Below are positions 51,226 to 60,972 of a stretch of 64,000 nt of DNA, piece by piece. The stretch spans positions 100,478-164,477 of the forward strand of contig NZ_AUBY01000015.1 of the NCBI RefSeq assembly GCF_000429485.1, given 5' to 3'. How positions within the stretch are numbered: the first letter of the stretch is position 1; each line of letters starts with the position of its first letter. This DNA is from Aliagarivorans marinus DSM 23064 (GTDB taxonomy: Bacteria > Pseudomonadota > Gammaproteobacteria > Enterobacterales > Celerinatantimonadaceae). Made by a program: the position numbers and the translations under genes. The notes under the pieces were generated by a model that saw only the letters and a program-made list of their open reading frames with translations, had not been told where the DNA came from and made no database searches.

Positions 51226-51254
51226 AGCCCCGCTTTTTAGTGGGGCTTTTTTTT
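51226..51254 (+). terminator. Orphan strong terminator between spf and engB
   Basis: AGCCCCGCT and AGTGGGGCT form a 9-bp stem (one G-T pair) followed by seven T residues, plus strand. No plus-strand gene precedes it after the spf terminator at 50970, so it may end an unannotated RNA. The sequence 50971-51225 is AT-rich, with no ORF supported by a ribosome site and no clear promoter (a weak TTGAGC at 51031 with CTTATA 18 bases on). Confidence 0.8.
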
Positions 51255-51340
51255 GAGCGCTTCGCAGAGACTCGATGGAGAGGGGGAGCAACCGGAGCCG
51301 CAGGGCGACTCTGGTTGACGCGAACACTTACTCGCAGGGT

Positions 51341-51976
51341 TTACTCGGAGTCTTCGTCGATATCGTCGTCAGCCGCGTCGCCATCGAACCAGCCAGACAG
51401 CTTGATAACTAGCTTGTCCAAACCTTGGCGTTTCAGTGAAGAGAAGGTCTCTACTTGCACCAGCTCGCCAAACTCCTCGGCCAGCTTACGCCCTTCCAGC
51501 AAGGCTTTTTTACGGGCACCTTGCTTGAGCTTATCGGCCTTGGTCAACAGCGCCAGTACCGGCAGCTCGCAATCCACCGCCCACTGAATCAGATGTTGGT
51601 CTAATTCTTTAAAGGGGTGGCGAATATCCATCAGTACCACCAAGCCCTGCAGGCTTTCGCGTTTTTGCAGGTACTCAGACAGCGATTTCTGCCATTCGAT
51701 CTTCATGGCTTCTGGGACTTGGGCAAAGCCATAGCCGGGCAAGTCGATCAGGCGATAACCCGGCTGCACCTCAAATACGTTGATTAGCTGAGTGCGGCCT
51801 GGGGTTTTACTGGTTCGGGCTAAGCTTTTTTGTTGGGTCAGGGTATTCAGCGCACTGGACTTTCCTGCGTTGGAGCGGCCGGCAAACGCAACCTCGATGC
51901 CCTCGTCGTCAGGCATAGCCCGGATGTTCGGCGCGCTGGTGATAAAATGAGTTTGTTGAAATGGATAGCGAGACAT
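51341..51976 (-). CDS. engB: Ribosome-biogenesis GTPase EngB (YihA/YsxC)
   Basis: An essential GTPase of ribosome and cell-division biogenesis. The 211-residue protein has G1 GRSNAGKSS, the switch segment [11 protein letters not shown]3 DLPGYG, G4 TKAD and the end [17 protein letters not shown] 51976 gives the usual start ([15 protein letters not shown]); a GTG at 51994 is in frame but has no ribosome site. It lies beyond spf on the opposite strand, the conserved arrangement. Confidence 0.94.
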   Translation of the reverse strand: MSRYPFQQTHFITSAPNIRAMPDDEGIEVAFAGRSNAGKSSALNTLTQQKSLARTSKTPGRTQLINVFEVQPGYRLIDLPGYGFAQVPEAMKIEWQKSLSEYLQKRESLQGLVVLMDIRHPFKELDQHLIQWAVDCELPVLALLTKADKLKQGARKKALLEGRKLAEEFGELVQVETFSSLKRQGLDKLVIKLSGWFDGDAADDDIDEDSE

Positions 51977-52114
51977 GGTGCTGAATACTCCCACAGGGAA
52001 AGAGTGATTACGTTTGTTGCGAATTTGTGTAGAATATTTGTTGCTGGGTTGCTAAGTGTATCACGGAGCGTGCCAGCGTGTGGATTGGAATAATACTAAT
52101 AATGGACTGTTAAG

Positions 52115-52750
52115 ATGAAACTAAGCCTAGTTTTCACGATTTTGGCGGGGATCGCCACTCCGGTTCTCGCGGCAAGCCCAACAGAAACCGCCGTTGGCGA
52201 CATCGAAGCGGGTAAGCTAAAAGCAGCCTCCTGCGCCGCTTGTCACAATGAGCAAGGCGAAGCCGGTGGTTTCCCAAAACTCGAGGGGCAGCACGCCTCC
52301 TACCTGTATAAACAACTACAAGACTTTAAGTTAGGCATGACCGGCGGTGGTGCAGAAGGCCGCGCCAACGCCGTGATGGGCGGTATGGCGATGCCACTGA
52401 GCGATCAGGACATGCTCGACCTTTCTGCCTACTATGCATCGCTGACTATGAGCCCTAACACAACTCCGGAAGAAGTGGTCGAGCGAGGCCAAGCGCTCTA
52501 TATGGGCGGTGACATCGAGCGCGGCATCGCTGCCTGTACGGCTTGTCACGGGCCGCGTGGTGTCGGGCAGAGCCTGGCTAAGTTCCCACGTGTCTCCTCG
52601 CAGTATGCGGGCTACATCGATAGCCAGCTGCGTGCGTTTCGCAGTGGCGAGCGGGCTAACGACCCGAACGGCATGATGCGCGATGTCGCCATGAAGCTCA
52701 GCGACGAGGATATCGAGATCCTATCCAAGTACCTGGGTGGCCTGCACTAG
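52115..52750 (+). CDS. Dihaem cytochrome c4
   Basis: A 211-residue periplasmic cytochrome with a signal peptide (LVFTILAGIATPVLA) and two class I haem c sites, CAACH and CTACH, each followed by its Met-ligand region (GMAMPLSD and the C-terminal MMRDVAMKLSD). Two similar halves are typical of cytochrome c4, an electron carrier to terminal oxidases. It is divergent from engB. Terminated by a clear hairpin. Confidence 0.93.
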   Translation: MKLSLVFTILAGIATPVLAASPTETAVGDIEAGKLKAASCAACHNEQGEAGGFPKLEGQHASYLYKQLQDFKLGMTGGGAEGRANAVMGGMAMPLSDQDMLDLSAYYASLTMSPNTTPEEVVERGQALYMGGDIERGIAACTACHGPRGVGQSLAKFPRVSSQYAGYIDSQLRAFRSGERANDPNGMMRDVAMKLSDEDIEILSKYLGGLH

Positions 52751-52771
52751 TCCCTCTCTTGCGTACTGAGT

Positions 52772-52797
52772 AAAACGGAGCCACTTGGCTCCGTTTT
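52772..52797 (+). terminator. Cytochrome c4 terminator
   Basis: AAAACGGAGCC and GGCTCCGTTTT with a 4-base loop ACTT; perfect 11-bp stem with flanking A/T tracts. Confidence 0.88.
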
Positions 52798-52963
52798 GTT
52801 GTGTAAGAGTAATGTTCCTGACTAAAAAATGCACACGCATTACGTTTTTTGGTTAATCGAGAAATTGCTGTGAGATGGCTCTCGTGGTTTCACCAGTTGC
52901 GTGGGCGATTGTTAACTTCGGCACCGATGACGTGCTTTCTGGCTTCTAGATTAGTCAAGCAGT

Positions 52964-52993
52964 GGATAAGCAAAAGGGATATCCCGCTTACCC
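52964..52993. promoter_or_regulatory. Long inverted repeat before the exported protein at 53023
   Basis: GGATAAGC (52964-52971), AAAA, GGGAT (52976-52980), then ATCCC (52981-52985) and GCTTACCC (52986-52993): the centre GGGATATCCC is a perfect palindrome, and the outer arms pair with one mismatch after bulging out the A run. It is about 30 bases before the start codon, so an operator or leader hairpin is possible. The rest of 52798-53022 shows nothing certain. Confidence 0.35.
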
Positions 52994-53022
52994 ATAACTG
53001 ACCACATCGCAAGGAGAGTATT

Positions 53023-53520
53023 ATGAATCGGATCTATAAAGGTGCCATCAGCGTCGTTATCACGCTGTTGCTCAGCTGGAATGTTGCTGCACTGGAGGTA
53101 ACTCTGGGGAGCGCCTGGCAAGGCGTCAGTGCCGGTAAAGATGGCTGGGGCAATGGCGAGGCCAGCTTTGCTATTTCATCCAGTGAGGCGACCGTTCGTA
53201 TTGACAAGGCCGGTACCGAAAACTACCACATTCAGCTCAAGCGCCCCTCGCTTAAGCTTAAGAAATCCCAAGAGTATTTGGTTGAGTTTACGATATCTGC
53301 TAATCACCCCACCACTGCGTTGGTGATCGTTCAGAAAGACTACGACGACTATGCGCCGTTCTTCATCGAAGAGTTTGAGGTGGGTACCGAGCCACAAAGC
53401 TTTAGCTACCGATTCAAGATGCCCAAGAAGGACAACAACAGCGCCTATTCACTGCTGCTGGGTGATGCCAAACCGGGGACAGAATTTACCGTTAGAGCGA
53501 TCCGCTTGAGCGACCAGTGA
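53023..53520 (+). CDS. Exported beta-rich protein, carbohydrate-binding-like
   Basis: A 165-residue secreted protein. A signal peptide (AISVVITLLLSWNVAAL) is followed by a beta-sandwich-like sequence (GWGNGEASFAISSSEATVRI in part, YHIQLKRPSLKLKKSQEYLV in part, FSYRFKMPKKDNNSAYSLLL in part) that resembles CBM4/9-type modules, which bind polysaccharides. No enzyme domain is attached. It is a single gene with AAGGAG at the start. Function by fold likeness only. Confidence 0.75.
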   Translation: MNRIYKGAISVVITLLLSWNVAALEVTLGSAWQGVSAGKDGWGNGEASFAISSSEATVRIDKAGTENYHIQLKRPSLKLKKSQEYLVEFTISANHPTTALVIVQKDYDDYAPFFIEEFEVGTEPQSFSYRFKMPKKDNNSAYSLLLGDAKPGTEFTVRAIRLSDQ

Positions 53521-53642
53521 TGCTCGCTGCGCTGCGAGTTGCTGCGTAAATATCTCAAGGGGACGATTTGTCCCCTTGTTACTCCTTATTACCCACGTCC
53601 TGTGGTAAGCTTGCGCCTCTTTTTTGACCGTCTGTTGATATC

Positions 53643-54284
53643 GTGATTTGTAGCCTCTGCGCGAGCCCCAACTGCCAGCATTTTTATCAAGACCGCCGCC
53701 GTGACTATTACCGCTGTGGCCACTGCGATCTGGTGTTCGTGCCTGCCGAGCAACATCTGTCATCGCGTGATGAGTTGGCTGAATATCAGCTGCACGAGAA
53801 CGACCCAGACGATCAAGGCTACCTGCGCTTCCTAAACCGCTTGGCGGAGCCGATGTTGCAACGGCTCAGTGCTGACTCCCAAGGGCTGGACTTTGGCTGT
53901 GGCCCGGGCCCTGCTATGTCGTTGCTGTTTGGCGAAGCCGGGGTCGCCATGGCTAACTACGATCCGCTGTTTGCCAATCAGCCTGAGCTGTTAACGCAGC
54001 AGTATGATTGCGTCAGCTGCAGCGAGGTGGCCGAGCACTTTAACCAGCCAAGCCAGAGCTGGCCGCTCCTGTTGAGCTTGCTAAAGCCCGGTGGACTGCT
54101 AGGGGTGATGACTAAACGTCATCTCGGTTTGGCGCGTTTTAAACAGTGGCACTATAAGAACGACCTCACCCATGTGGCGTTCTACAGCGATCAAACGATG
54201 GAATGGTTGGCGCACAACTTTCAGTTAGACTTGGAACTAGTGAGCGCAGATGTCGCGCTGTTCCGGTCACGACCAGCTTGTTAG
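53643..54284 (+). CDS. Class I SAM methyltransferase with N-terminal zinc ribbon
   Basis: A 213-residue protein. The N-terminus has CSLCASPNC and CGHCDLVF, a zinc-ribbon-like pair; then the SAM motif LDFGCGPGPAM, YDPLFA, and SEVAEHFNQPSQSW with LLKPGGLLGVMT, typical of Methyltransf-type class I enzymes. The target is unknown. It lies 33 bases before yihI on the same strand. GTG 53643 is the likely start, without a good ribosome site. Confidence 0.82.
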   Translation: MICSLCASPNCQHFYQDRRRDYYRCGHCDLVFVPAEQHLSSRDELAEYQLHENDPDDQGYLRFLNRLAEPMLQRLSADSQGLDFGCGPGPAMSLLFGEAGVAMANYDPLFANQPELLTQQYDCVSCSEVAEHFNQPSQSWPLLLSLLKPGGLLGVMTKRHLGLARFKQWHYKNDLTHVAFYSDQTMEWLAHNFQLDLELVSADVALFRSRPAC

Positions 54285-54317
54285 TCAACAAGCGTTGATA
54301 AATTAAGAGAGTAAACG

Positions 54318-54896
54318 ATGTCTAGAAAAAAGAGCCGCAAAGGCGGCTTGATCGGCATACGTAAGGACGCCGATTTTAAAAAGAACCGGGTTCTTCCAGA
54401 CCAAACCGCCAATAAAGGTAAGGGTAAAGGCTCGGGCAGTCGCCAACAAGAGCATGTGGTAGCGGCCAAGAAGGCTTCGGGCGCAGAAGCCAAGGCCGAC
54501 CCGCGTCTGGGCAGCAAAAAGCCGATTACTTTGGTTGCAGCGGCGAGTGCGGCGGCGAGTGCAGCTCCGGTGGTAGCCAAGCCGAAGCCCGAGAAAGTTG
54601 CCAAGCCGAAGGTGGAAGCGCTGAGCCCAGAGCAAGCCCTGAGCCCTGAACAAGAGCTGGAACGTTTGGAGAATGATCCTCGCTTGACCACGCTGATCGA
54701 TCGGGTCGATGAAGGCGAAACCTTACAAGCGGCCGATCAGCAGTGGCTGGACACGCAATTGGCACGCCACCGTGAACTGCTGGCAGAGCTTGGCCTGCTG
54801 GAAGAAGACGACGATGATCTCGATGGCGAACGCTCCGATGACGATCTGTGGGACTCGCTCGACTCTTCATCTCTGGACGATTTTAAGGATTCGTGA
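54318..54896 (+). CDS. yihI: YihI, activator of the GTPase Der
   Basis: YihI is a GAP-like protein for the ribosome-assembly GTPase Der (EngA). The 192-residue protein has the basic N-terminal motif RKKSRKGGLIGIRK, a variable Ala/Lys/Pro linker, the conserved helical core LSPEQELERLENDPRLTTLI in part and a very acidic C-terminus. The DUF2489 gene starts on its stop codon. Confidence 0.92.
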   Translation: MSRKKSRKGGLIGIRKDADFKKNRVLPDQTANKGKGKGSGSRQQEHVVAAKKASGAEAKADPRLGSKKPITLVAAASAAASAAPVVAKPKPEKVAKPKVEALSPEQALSPEQELERLENDPRLTTLIDRVDEGETLQAADQQWLDTQLARHRELLAELGLLEEDDDDLDGERSDDDLWDSLDSSSLDDFKDS

Positions 54897-55354
54897 TGCC
54901 AACGGTGATTTTGCTGATCGCAGCGTTGATTATCCTCGGGCTGGCCGCTTACGCTGCAGTATTAGTTGGGCGCTTAATTGCCCAGCGCCGGATGATTCAG
55001 CAGGCGGTCGCCAAACGCAACCAGCGTTTGACCGATGATATTCGCTATATTGCCAAGGCCATCTTAGATGAGCGTTGTGGCCTGTCGGAAGGGGTTATCC
55101 GTTTGTGTAACCTGCTTCCGGTTATGCAGAGCCAGCAGGTGATAGACTGGCGTGGTCACTACCCTTCTCTGTTCGCGCTGTACGATAAGGTGAAAGACTT
55201 GCCGACCCATGAAGCGCGCAATGCCCTGCCGCTTAAGCAACGTCGCCAGCAAGACTTTAAGCGCTGGCAAGATGAGCAGGACATGGAACAAGGCATACTG
55301 GATGAAGCCAAACGCTTGCTGGACTTCGAACTGAGCCACTACCTGGAGAAATAA
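54896..55354 (+). CDS. DUF2489 membrane protein
   Basis: A 152-residue protein with one N-terminal membrane helix (VILLIAALIILGLAAYAAVL in part) and a cytoplasmic helical domain with the DUF2489 pattern (DDIRYIAKAILDERCGLSEG in part). Usually found between yihI and hemN. Its stop overlaps the hemN start by one base. Function unknown. Confidence 0.88.
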   Translation: MPTVILLIAALIILGLAAYAAVLVGRLIAQRRMIQQAVAKRNQRLTDDIRYIAKAILDERCGLSEGVIRLCNLLPVMQSQQVIDWRGHYPSLFALYDKVKDLPTHEARNALPLKQRRQQDFKRWQDEQDMEQGILDEAKRLLDFELSHYLEK

Positions 55355-56727
55355 TGGACAAGCTGGGGATTGCCTGGGATCAGGCCTTAATTGAGAAGTA
55401 CAACTATTCTGGCCCGCGTTACACCTCCTACCCAACGGCGCTGGAGTTTAAAGATGGCTTCTCCGAGGGCGATCTGGCCAGCGCGCTAGGCGCCTACCCC
55501 GAGCGTCCCCTTTCTCTTTATGTGCATATCCCGTTTTGCCATAAGCTTTGTTACTACTGTGGCTGCAACAAGGTGATCACCCGCCATCTGCACAAGGCGG
55601 ATATCTATCTGGATTACCTTGAGCGGGAAATTGCCCAGCATGCTCAGCTGACCCGTAATCGTCAGGTTAGCCAGATGCACTGGGGCGGCGGCACCCCAAC
55701 CTTCCTTGAACCCGCTCAGCTTACTCGCCTGTTTAGCCGCTTAACCGAGCAGTTTAACTTCGCAGAAGATGCCGAGATCAGCATCGAAGTAGACCCGCGT
55801 GAGATTGAGCTTGAAACCATCGACCTGCTCGCCGAGTTGGGCTTTAACCGACTCAGCCTTGGGGTGCAGGACTTTAATCCTGAGGTACAGGCTGCGGTCA
55901 ACCGCACCCAAGACGAAGCGTTTATCTTTGCTTTGGTGGAACGGGCGCGCAATGTTGGCTTTAAGTCGGTGAATATCGACCTTATCTACGGCCTACCCAA
56001 GCAAACTCAAGCCAGCTTTCTGACCACCCTTGAGCGGGTACTAGACCTCGACCCGGATCGCCTGTCGGTGTTTAACTATGCCCACCTACCGAGCCGGTTT
56101 GCCGCTCAGCGCAAGATCAAAGAGCAAGACATGCCATCGGCTAACGAACGTTTGGCGATACTACGCTCCAGCATCGAATTCTTGTGTGAGGCGGGCTATC
56201 AGTTCATCGGGATGGATCATTTCGCCAAGCCCGAGGATGAGTTGGCCAAGGCTCAGCGCGAGGGCGTGCTGCATCGTAACTTCCAGGGCTACACCACCCA
56301 AGGGGATGCCGATCTTCTCGGTATGGGCGTCAGCTCCATCTCCATGCTGGGTGACAGCTACTGCCAAAATCAGCGTGAGCTGAAAGACTACTACCAACAG
56401 ATCGACGAGCAAGGCCACGCGCTCACCAAGGGCCTAACCCTGAGCGACGACGACAAGCTGCGTCGCGAGGTGATCAAATCGCTGATCTGCAACTTTGAGC
56501 TAGAGTTTGCGGCCATCGAGCAGGCCTATGGACTTAGCTTTAACGACTACTTCAGTGAAGATCTGAAGCTGTTGCAGAGCTTTGCCGATGACCAACTGGT
56601 GGAGCTGCTACCCCACGCTATCCGGGTGACCAACAAAGGGCGGCTGCTGATCCGCAACATTTGTATGTGCTTTGATGTGTATTTCCGCGATCAGGCGCGT
56701 CGCCAGCAGTTCTCGCGGGTTATCTGA
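55354..56727 (+). CDS. hemN: Oxygen-independent coproporphyrinogen III dehydrogenase
   Basis: HemN is the radical-SAM enzyme that makes protoporphyrinogen IX without oxygen. The 457-residue protein has the [4Fe-4S] motif C-x3-C-x2-C-x-C in CHKLCYYCGC, GGGTPTFL, the NRLSLGVQDFN segment and the HemN C-terminal domain, at the length of true HemN rather than HemW. With hemF in the same window the cell has both oxygen-dependent and independent routes. Confidence 0.96.
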   Translation: MDKLGIAWDQALIEKYNYSGPRYTSYPTALEFKDGFSEGDLASALGAYPERPLSLYVHIPFCHKLCYYCGCNKVITRHLHKADIYLDYLEREIAQHAQLTRNRQVSQMHWGGGTPTFLEPAQLTRLFSRLTEQFNFAEDAEISIEVDPREIELETIDLLAELGFNRLSLGVQDFNPEVQAAVNRTQDEAFIFALVERARNVGFKSVNIDLIYGLPKQTQASFLTTLERVLDLDPDRLSVFNYAHLPSRFAAQRKIKEQDMPSANERLAILRSSIEFLCEAGYQFIGMDHFAKPEDELAKAQREGVLHRNFQGYTTQGDADLLGMGVSSISMLGDSYCQNQRELKDYYQQIDEQGHALTKGLTLSDDDKLRREVIKSLICNFELEFAAIEQAYGLSFNDYFSEDLKLLQSFADDQLVELLPHAIRVTNKGRLLIRNICMCFDVYFRDQARRQQFSRVI

Positions 56728-56743
56728 TTAGCGATTGAGTGTT

Positions 56744-56785
56744 CGCCCAAGCGGCTCTTTTTTGCCTTAGCCGTTCGCTTGGGCG
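56744..56785. terminator. Long stem between hemN and znuA
   Basis: CGCCCAAGCG (56744-56753) and CGCTTGGGCG (56776-56785) pair perfectly, with a T run and a second small stem in the loop. It lies between convergent genes and can work on both strands. Confidence 0.6.
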
Positions 56786-56791
56786 TGCTTG

Positions 56792-57667
56792 CTAGTTGAG
56801 CGCCAGGCAGGCCAGGTAGTCGTCTGCCATTGCCTCAAGAAAGGCGAAATAGCCATCGGCATTGGCCTCAATCGCCAGGCCCATCGGGTCGAGCATGCCG
56901 ATCTGAGCGCCCGTTTCCTCACTCACCCCTTGCAAGATCGCCCCATCAAATTGTGGCTCGGCAAAGATACAGTGTGCCTGCTGCTGGCTGAGCTGCTGGC
57001 GGATCCGGCTCAAGGTGCGTGCGCCGGGGCGTTGCTGTGGGTTAATGGTAAATTCCCCTAAGCGGTTCATGCCAAAGTGGCTTTCGAAATAGCCATAGGC
57101 ATCGTGGAACACAAAGTAGCCCTTGTCTTGGTGGGGGCTGAGCTGTTGCTGCAGTCGCTGCTCGGTAGTGGCCAGGCGATCGGAGAACTCGGCCAGTTGG
57201 GTGCGACGTAGCTCGGCGTTCTCTGGCTCCAGCTTTATCACTTTCTCGGTGAGGCGCTCAGCTAAACGCAGCATTATCTCGATATCCAGCCACACATGCG
57301 GGTCAAGCTCATGATAGTGTCCATCATCATGCTGTTGAGCGGCTGCCCGCAGCGTGATGTCGGAGAGTGCCATCACCTCCAATTGCGGGGTGGGAAAATG
57401 ATCAAGCGGTTTACCGAGGTAGGGCTCTAAATCTTCACCCACCCAAATAATTAGATCGGCCCGGCGCAGCTTGCGAATATCGGAGGGGCGCAAGGCGTAA
57501 TCGTGGGGCGAAAAGCGCGGGTCCACCAGATAATCTGTGCTGACTTGCTCCTGATAAAGGCTTGTGACCAGTAACTGCAGTGGTTTTATCGAGGTCAAGA
57601 TGACCGGTTCAGCACTGGATTGACAAGCAAAAGCGACCAGAAAACAAGTGAATAGCCGTTTTATCAT
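56792..57667 (-). CDS. znuA: Zinc ABC transporter binding protein ZnuA
   Basis: The 291-residue periplasmic binding protein of the high-affinity zinc importer. It has a signal peptide (RLFTCFLVAFACQSSA), a first metal-His region (SPHDYALRPSD), a short His-rich loop (QQHDDGHYHELDPHVWLD), a third His in FHDAYGYF and a C-terminal Glu/Asp. The His loop is much shorter than in many ZnuA proteins. ATG 57667 is chosen, as the longer in-frame start at 57754 lacks a ribosome site and a signal peptide. It is divergent from znuCB. Confidence 0.94.
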   Translation of the reverse strand: MIKRLFTCFLVAFACQSSAEPVILTSIKPLQLLVTSLYQEQVSTDYLVDPRFSPHDYALRPSDIRKLRRADLIIWVGEDLEPYLGKPLDHFPTPQLEVMALSDITLRAAAQQHDDGHYHELDPHVWLDIEIMLRLAERLTEKVIKLEPENAELRRTQLAEFSDRLATTEQRLQQQLSPHQDKGYFVFHDAYGYFESHFGMNRLGEFTINPQQRPGARTLSRIRQQLSQQQAHCIFAEPQFDGAILQGVSEETGAQIGMLDPMGLAIEANADGYFAFLEAMADDYLACLALN

Positions 57668-57707
57668 GATGGTGGGGGCTTCCTCTGGGGTTAAATTTCG
57701 CGCTAGT

Positions 57708-57729
57708 GTAACATTTGATATAGAATAAC
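57708..57729. promoter_or_regulatory. Weak Zur-box candidate between znuA and znuC
   Basis: GTAACATTTGA (57708-57718) and TATAGAATAAC (57719-57729) are imperfect arms resembling the Zur box (GTTATA...TATAAC on both strands). Only about half of the positions are symmetric. Its place between divergent znu genes is the usual one. Confidence 0.35.
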
Positions 57730-57770
57730 GCGCTTTTTTGTAAACCATTCTCATTTAGAAAGGACCGGGA

Positions 57771-58517
57771 TTGGCAACCTTACTCTCACTCTCTGAGGTC
57801 AGCCTCAGCTTTGATCAGCGGCGGGTGTTGGACAACATCTCGCTGGAACTGAATCAGGGCGAAATCACTACCTTAATTGGCCCTAATGGCGCAGGCAAGA
57901 GCACCTTGGTGAAGGTGATCTTAGGCTTACTGAACGCCGATTCCGGTGTGATTACCCGCGCGCCCAAGCTAAAGATAGGCTATGTCCCGCAGAAGATCGC
58001 ATGGGACGAAGGCATGCCGTTAACTGCCGAGCGTTTCCTGCGACTGGCTAGCAATGGCGTCAAATCCAAGCTGCGCGAGGTGGTTAACCTACTCGCCATC
58101 GATGGCTTGCTAAAACGCCAGATGGCGCGGCTATCCGGCGGTGAAATGCAGCGAGTATTGTTGGCGCGGGCGCTGCTGCGCGAGCCACAGCTACTGGTGT
58201 TGGATGAGCCGGTTCAAGGGGTTGATATCAGCGGCCAGGTGGAGCTCTATCGGCTGATCACCGAGCTTACCGCCAAGATGAACTTTGCGGTACTGCTGGT
58301 CTCCCACGACTTGCACTTGGTGATGGCCGGTACCGATCAAGTGATCTGTCTGAATCATCATATCTGCTGTAAGGGCGCACCTGAGAGTGTCGCCAAGCAC
58401 CCCGAATTCGCTCGCCTGTTTGCCCAAAATGAACAACAGCAGCTAGCGGTATACACCCATCACCACCAGTGCGATGACCACGACCACCGGGTAGACCAAG
58501 GCGAAGATGATGATTGA
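57771..58517 (+). CDS. znuC: Zinc ABC transporter ATPase ZnuC
   Basis: The 248-residue ATPase of the zinc importer: Walker [10 protein letters not shown], signature [15 protein letters not shown], Walker [14 protein letters not shown]-loop [10 protein letters not shown]. It ends with a His/Asp-rich tail ([11 protein letters not shown]) that could bind zinc. The start is TTG 57771 with AAGGA upstream. znuB overlaps its end by 11 bases. Confidence 0.95.
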   Translation: MATLLSLSEVSLSFDQRRVLDNISLELNQGEITTLIGPNGAGKSTLVKVILGLLNADSGVITRAPKLKIGYVPQKIAWDEGMPLTAERFLRLASNGVKSKLREVVNLLAIDGLLKRQMARLSGGEMQRVLLARALLREPQLLVLDEPVQGVDISGQVELYRLITELTAKMNFAVLLVSHDLHLVMAGTDQVICLNHHICCKGAPESVAKHPEFARLFAQNEQQQLAVYTHHHQCDDHDHRVDQGEDDD

Positions 58518-59301
58518 CAGCTTTTTGATCAATGCACTGCTGGCTGGGCTTGGCATTGCAGTGGTGGCTGGTCCGCTGGGTTCCTTTGTGGTGTGGCGCC
58601 GCTTGGCCTATTTTGGCGATACCTTGGCCCACGCCTCATTGCTCGGGATTGCCCTTGGCCTGTGGTGGCAGATTAACCTGACCTTGGCGGTGGTTCTCAG
58701 TGGCGCCTTGCTCTCCTTGGTGTTGCTGAGTCTGCAGCGCCACAAACAGCTGGCCAGTGATACCTTGCTGGGGATTATGGCCCACTCGGCCCTCTCCTTT
58801 GGCTTGGTGGTGGTAGCGTTGATGGACAACGTTCGTGTTGACTTGATGGCCTACCTGTTCGGCGATCTGTTGTCGGTGACCCATGCCGATCTGTGGTGGA
58901 TCTGGGGCGGCGGCGCGGTGGTGCTTGCCATCTTGGCTAGTCAATGGAACAACTTATTATCGGCGACGGTGAACGAGCAGTTAGCGGCAGCCGAAGGGGT
59001 TAAGGTCGAGGCCTTGCGCGCGTTATTACTGCTGCTGTTGGCGCTGGTGATCGCCATCGCCATGAAGATCGTCGGCGTACTGATTATCAGCTCGCTGCTG
59101 TTAATACCTGCGGCTACCGCCCGCCGCTTGGCCCACTCGCCCGAGCAGATGGCCGGTTTGGCAGTGCTGTTTGGCGGGTTTGCCGTATTACTTGGCTTAA
59201 GCCTGTCTTGGTACCAAGATACGCCGGCCGGGCCGTCGGTGGTGGTTGCTGCCGCGACACAATTCATCTTGGTGCACACACTTATCAGAGGGAAAGCATA
59301 G
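58507..59301 (+). CDS. znuB: Zinc ABC transporter permease ZnuB
   Basis: The 264-residue permease with about eight membrane segments, ABC-3 family ([22 protein letters not shown] [20 protein letters not shown] in part; [15 protein letters not shown]). It forms the importer with ZnuA and ZnuC. The tsaC start overlaps its stop. Confidence 0.95.
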   Translation: MMIDSFLINALLAGLGIAVVAGPLGSFVVWRRLAYFGDTLAHASLLGIALGLWWQINLTLAVVLSGALLSLVLLSLQRHKQLASDTLLGIMAHSALSFGLVVVALMDNVRVDLMAYLFGDLLSVTHADLWWIWGGGAVVLAILASQWNNLLSATVNEQLAAAEGVKVEALRALLLLLLALVIAIAMKIVGVLIISSLLLIPAATARRLAHSPEQMAGLAVLFGGFAVLLGLSLSWYQDTPAGPSVVVAAATQFILVHTLIRGKA

Positions 59302-59864
59302 TGGTAGCAAAAGTAACTCAAGACCTAAGCGCGATTGCTGCTGCCGTTGAGCAGGGCGAGGTTATCGCCTATCCCACCGAGGCGGTATTCGGCCTTGGTT
59401 GTGACCCGCGCGATCAGCAAGCAGTGGAAACCATCCTTGCCATCAAATCTCGCCCGGTGGAAAAAGGCATGATCCTGATTGCCGGTAACACCAAGCAGCT
59501 AGAGGGCTTGGTGGATTTCTCTAAGCTTGATGCCCAAGCGATGCGCCGTTTGACCAGTAAACCGGAGCAGCCCACCACCTGGGTGGTGCCAGCAGGGCCA
59601 CAGCTTCCCAGTTGGATCTGTGGCCAGTTCGATACGGTGGCGGTGCGCCTGACCCGCCATCCCGGTGTTTGCCAGTTGTGTGGCATTTTGGAGACCGCCA
59701 TTGTCTCGACATCGGCCAACTACAGCGGCGAGGAGCCGGCCCGAACGGCCAGCGAAGCGGCCTGCTTGGATGGAGTGCACTGGGTATGGGATGCGCCGCT
59801 GGGAGGCGCCAGTCAACCTAGCCAAATCAAAGATATCTTCTCCGGGAAACTCTTCCGGGCTTAA
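59301..59864 (+). CDS. tsaC: Threonylcarbamoyl-AMP synthase TsaC (YrdC)
   Basis: TsaC makes threonylcarbamoyl-AMP for the t6A37 modification of tRNA. The 187-residue YrdC-type protein has AYPTEAVFGLGCDP, the KSRP motif, and STSANYSGE, without a Sua5 C-terminal domain. The GTG start at 59301 overlaps the znuB stop; a longer frame from 59208 would lie inside znuB. Good GAGGG site. Confidence 0.94.
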   Translation: MVAKVTQDLSAIAAAVEQGEVIAYPTEAVFGLGCDPRDQQAVETILAIKSRPVEKGMILIAGNTKQLEGLVDFSKLDAQAMRRLTSKPEQPTTWVVPAGPQLPSWICGQFDTVAVRLTRHPGVCQLCGILETAIVSTSANYSGEEPARTASEAACLDGVHWVWDAPLGGASQPSQIKDIFSGKLFRA

Positions 59865-59871
59865 GCGTTAA

Positions 59872-60822
<951 letters not shown>

Positions 60823-60871
60823 CTCACTGAATTGTAACAAAAAATTCTAAAAACAACGGCTTGGATACTGG

Positions 60872-60916
60872 CCAAAGATTTTTTAAGTTATCAACTTGCC
60901 GAGTGGCAATCTTTGG
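60872..60916. promoter_or_regulatory. Inverted repeat across the maoP promoter
   Basis: CCAAAGATT (60872-60880) and AATCTTTGG (60908-60916) are a perfect 9-bp inverted repeat separated by 27 bases, covering the -35 and spacer of the predicted maoP promoter. It may be a protein-binding site. Confidence 0.55.
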
Positions 60917-60924
60917 ATTAAATA
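60896..60924 (+). promoter_or_regulatory. Putative maoP promoter
   Basis: TTGCCG (60896-60901), 17-base spacer, TAAATA (60919-60924), about 50 bases before the maoP start. Confidence 0.5.
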
Positions 60925-60972
60925 TTTACTAGTCACTGGCTAGCCCTGTATTCAACCGTTGAGCTAAACACT

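Noticed and set aside
51067..51327. 86-residue minus-strand ORF beyond engB
   Set aside because: It reads through the orphan terminator in antisense, has no family likeness and no ribosome site.
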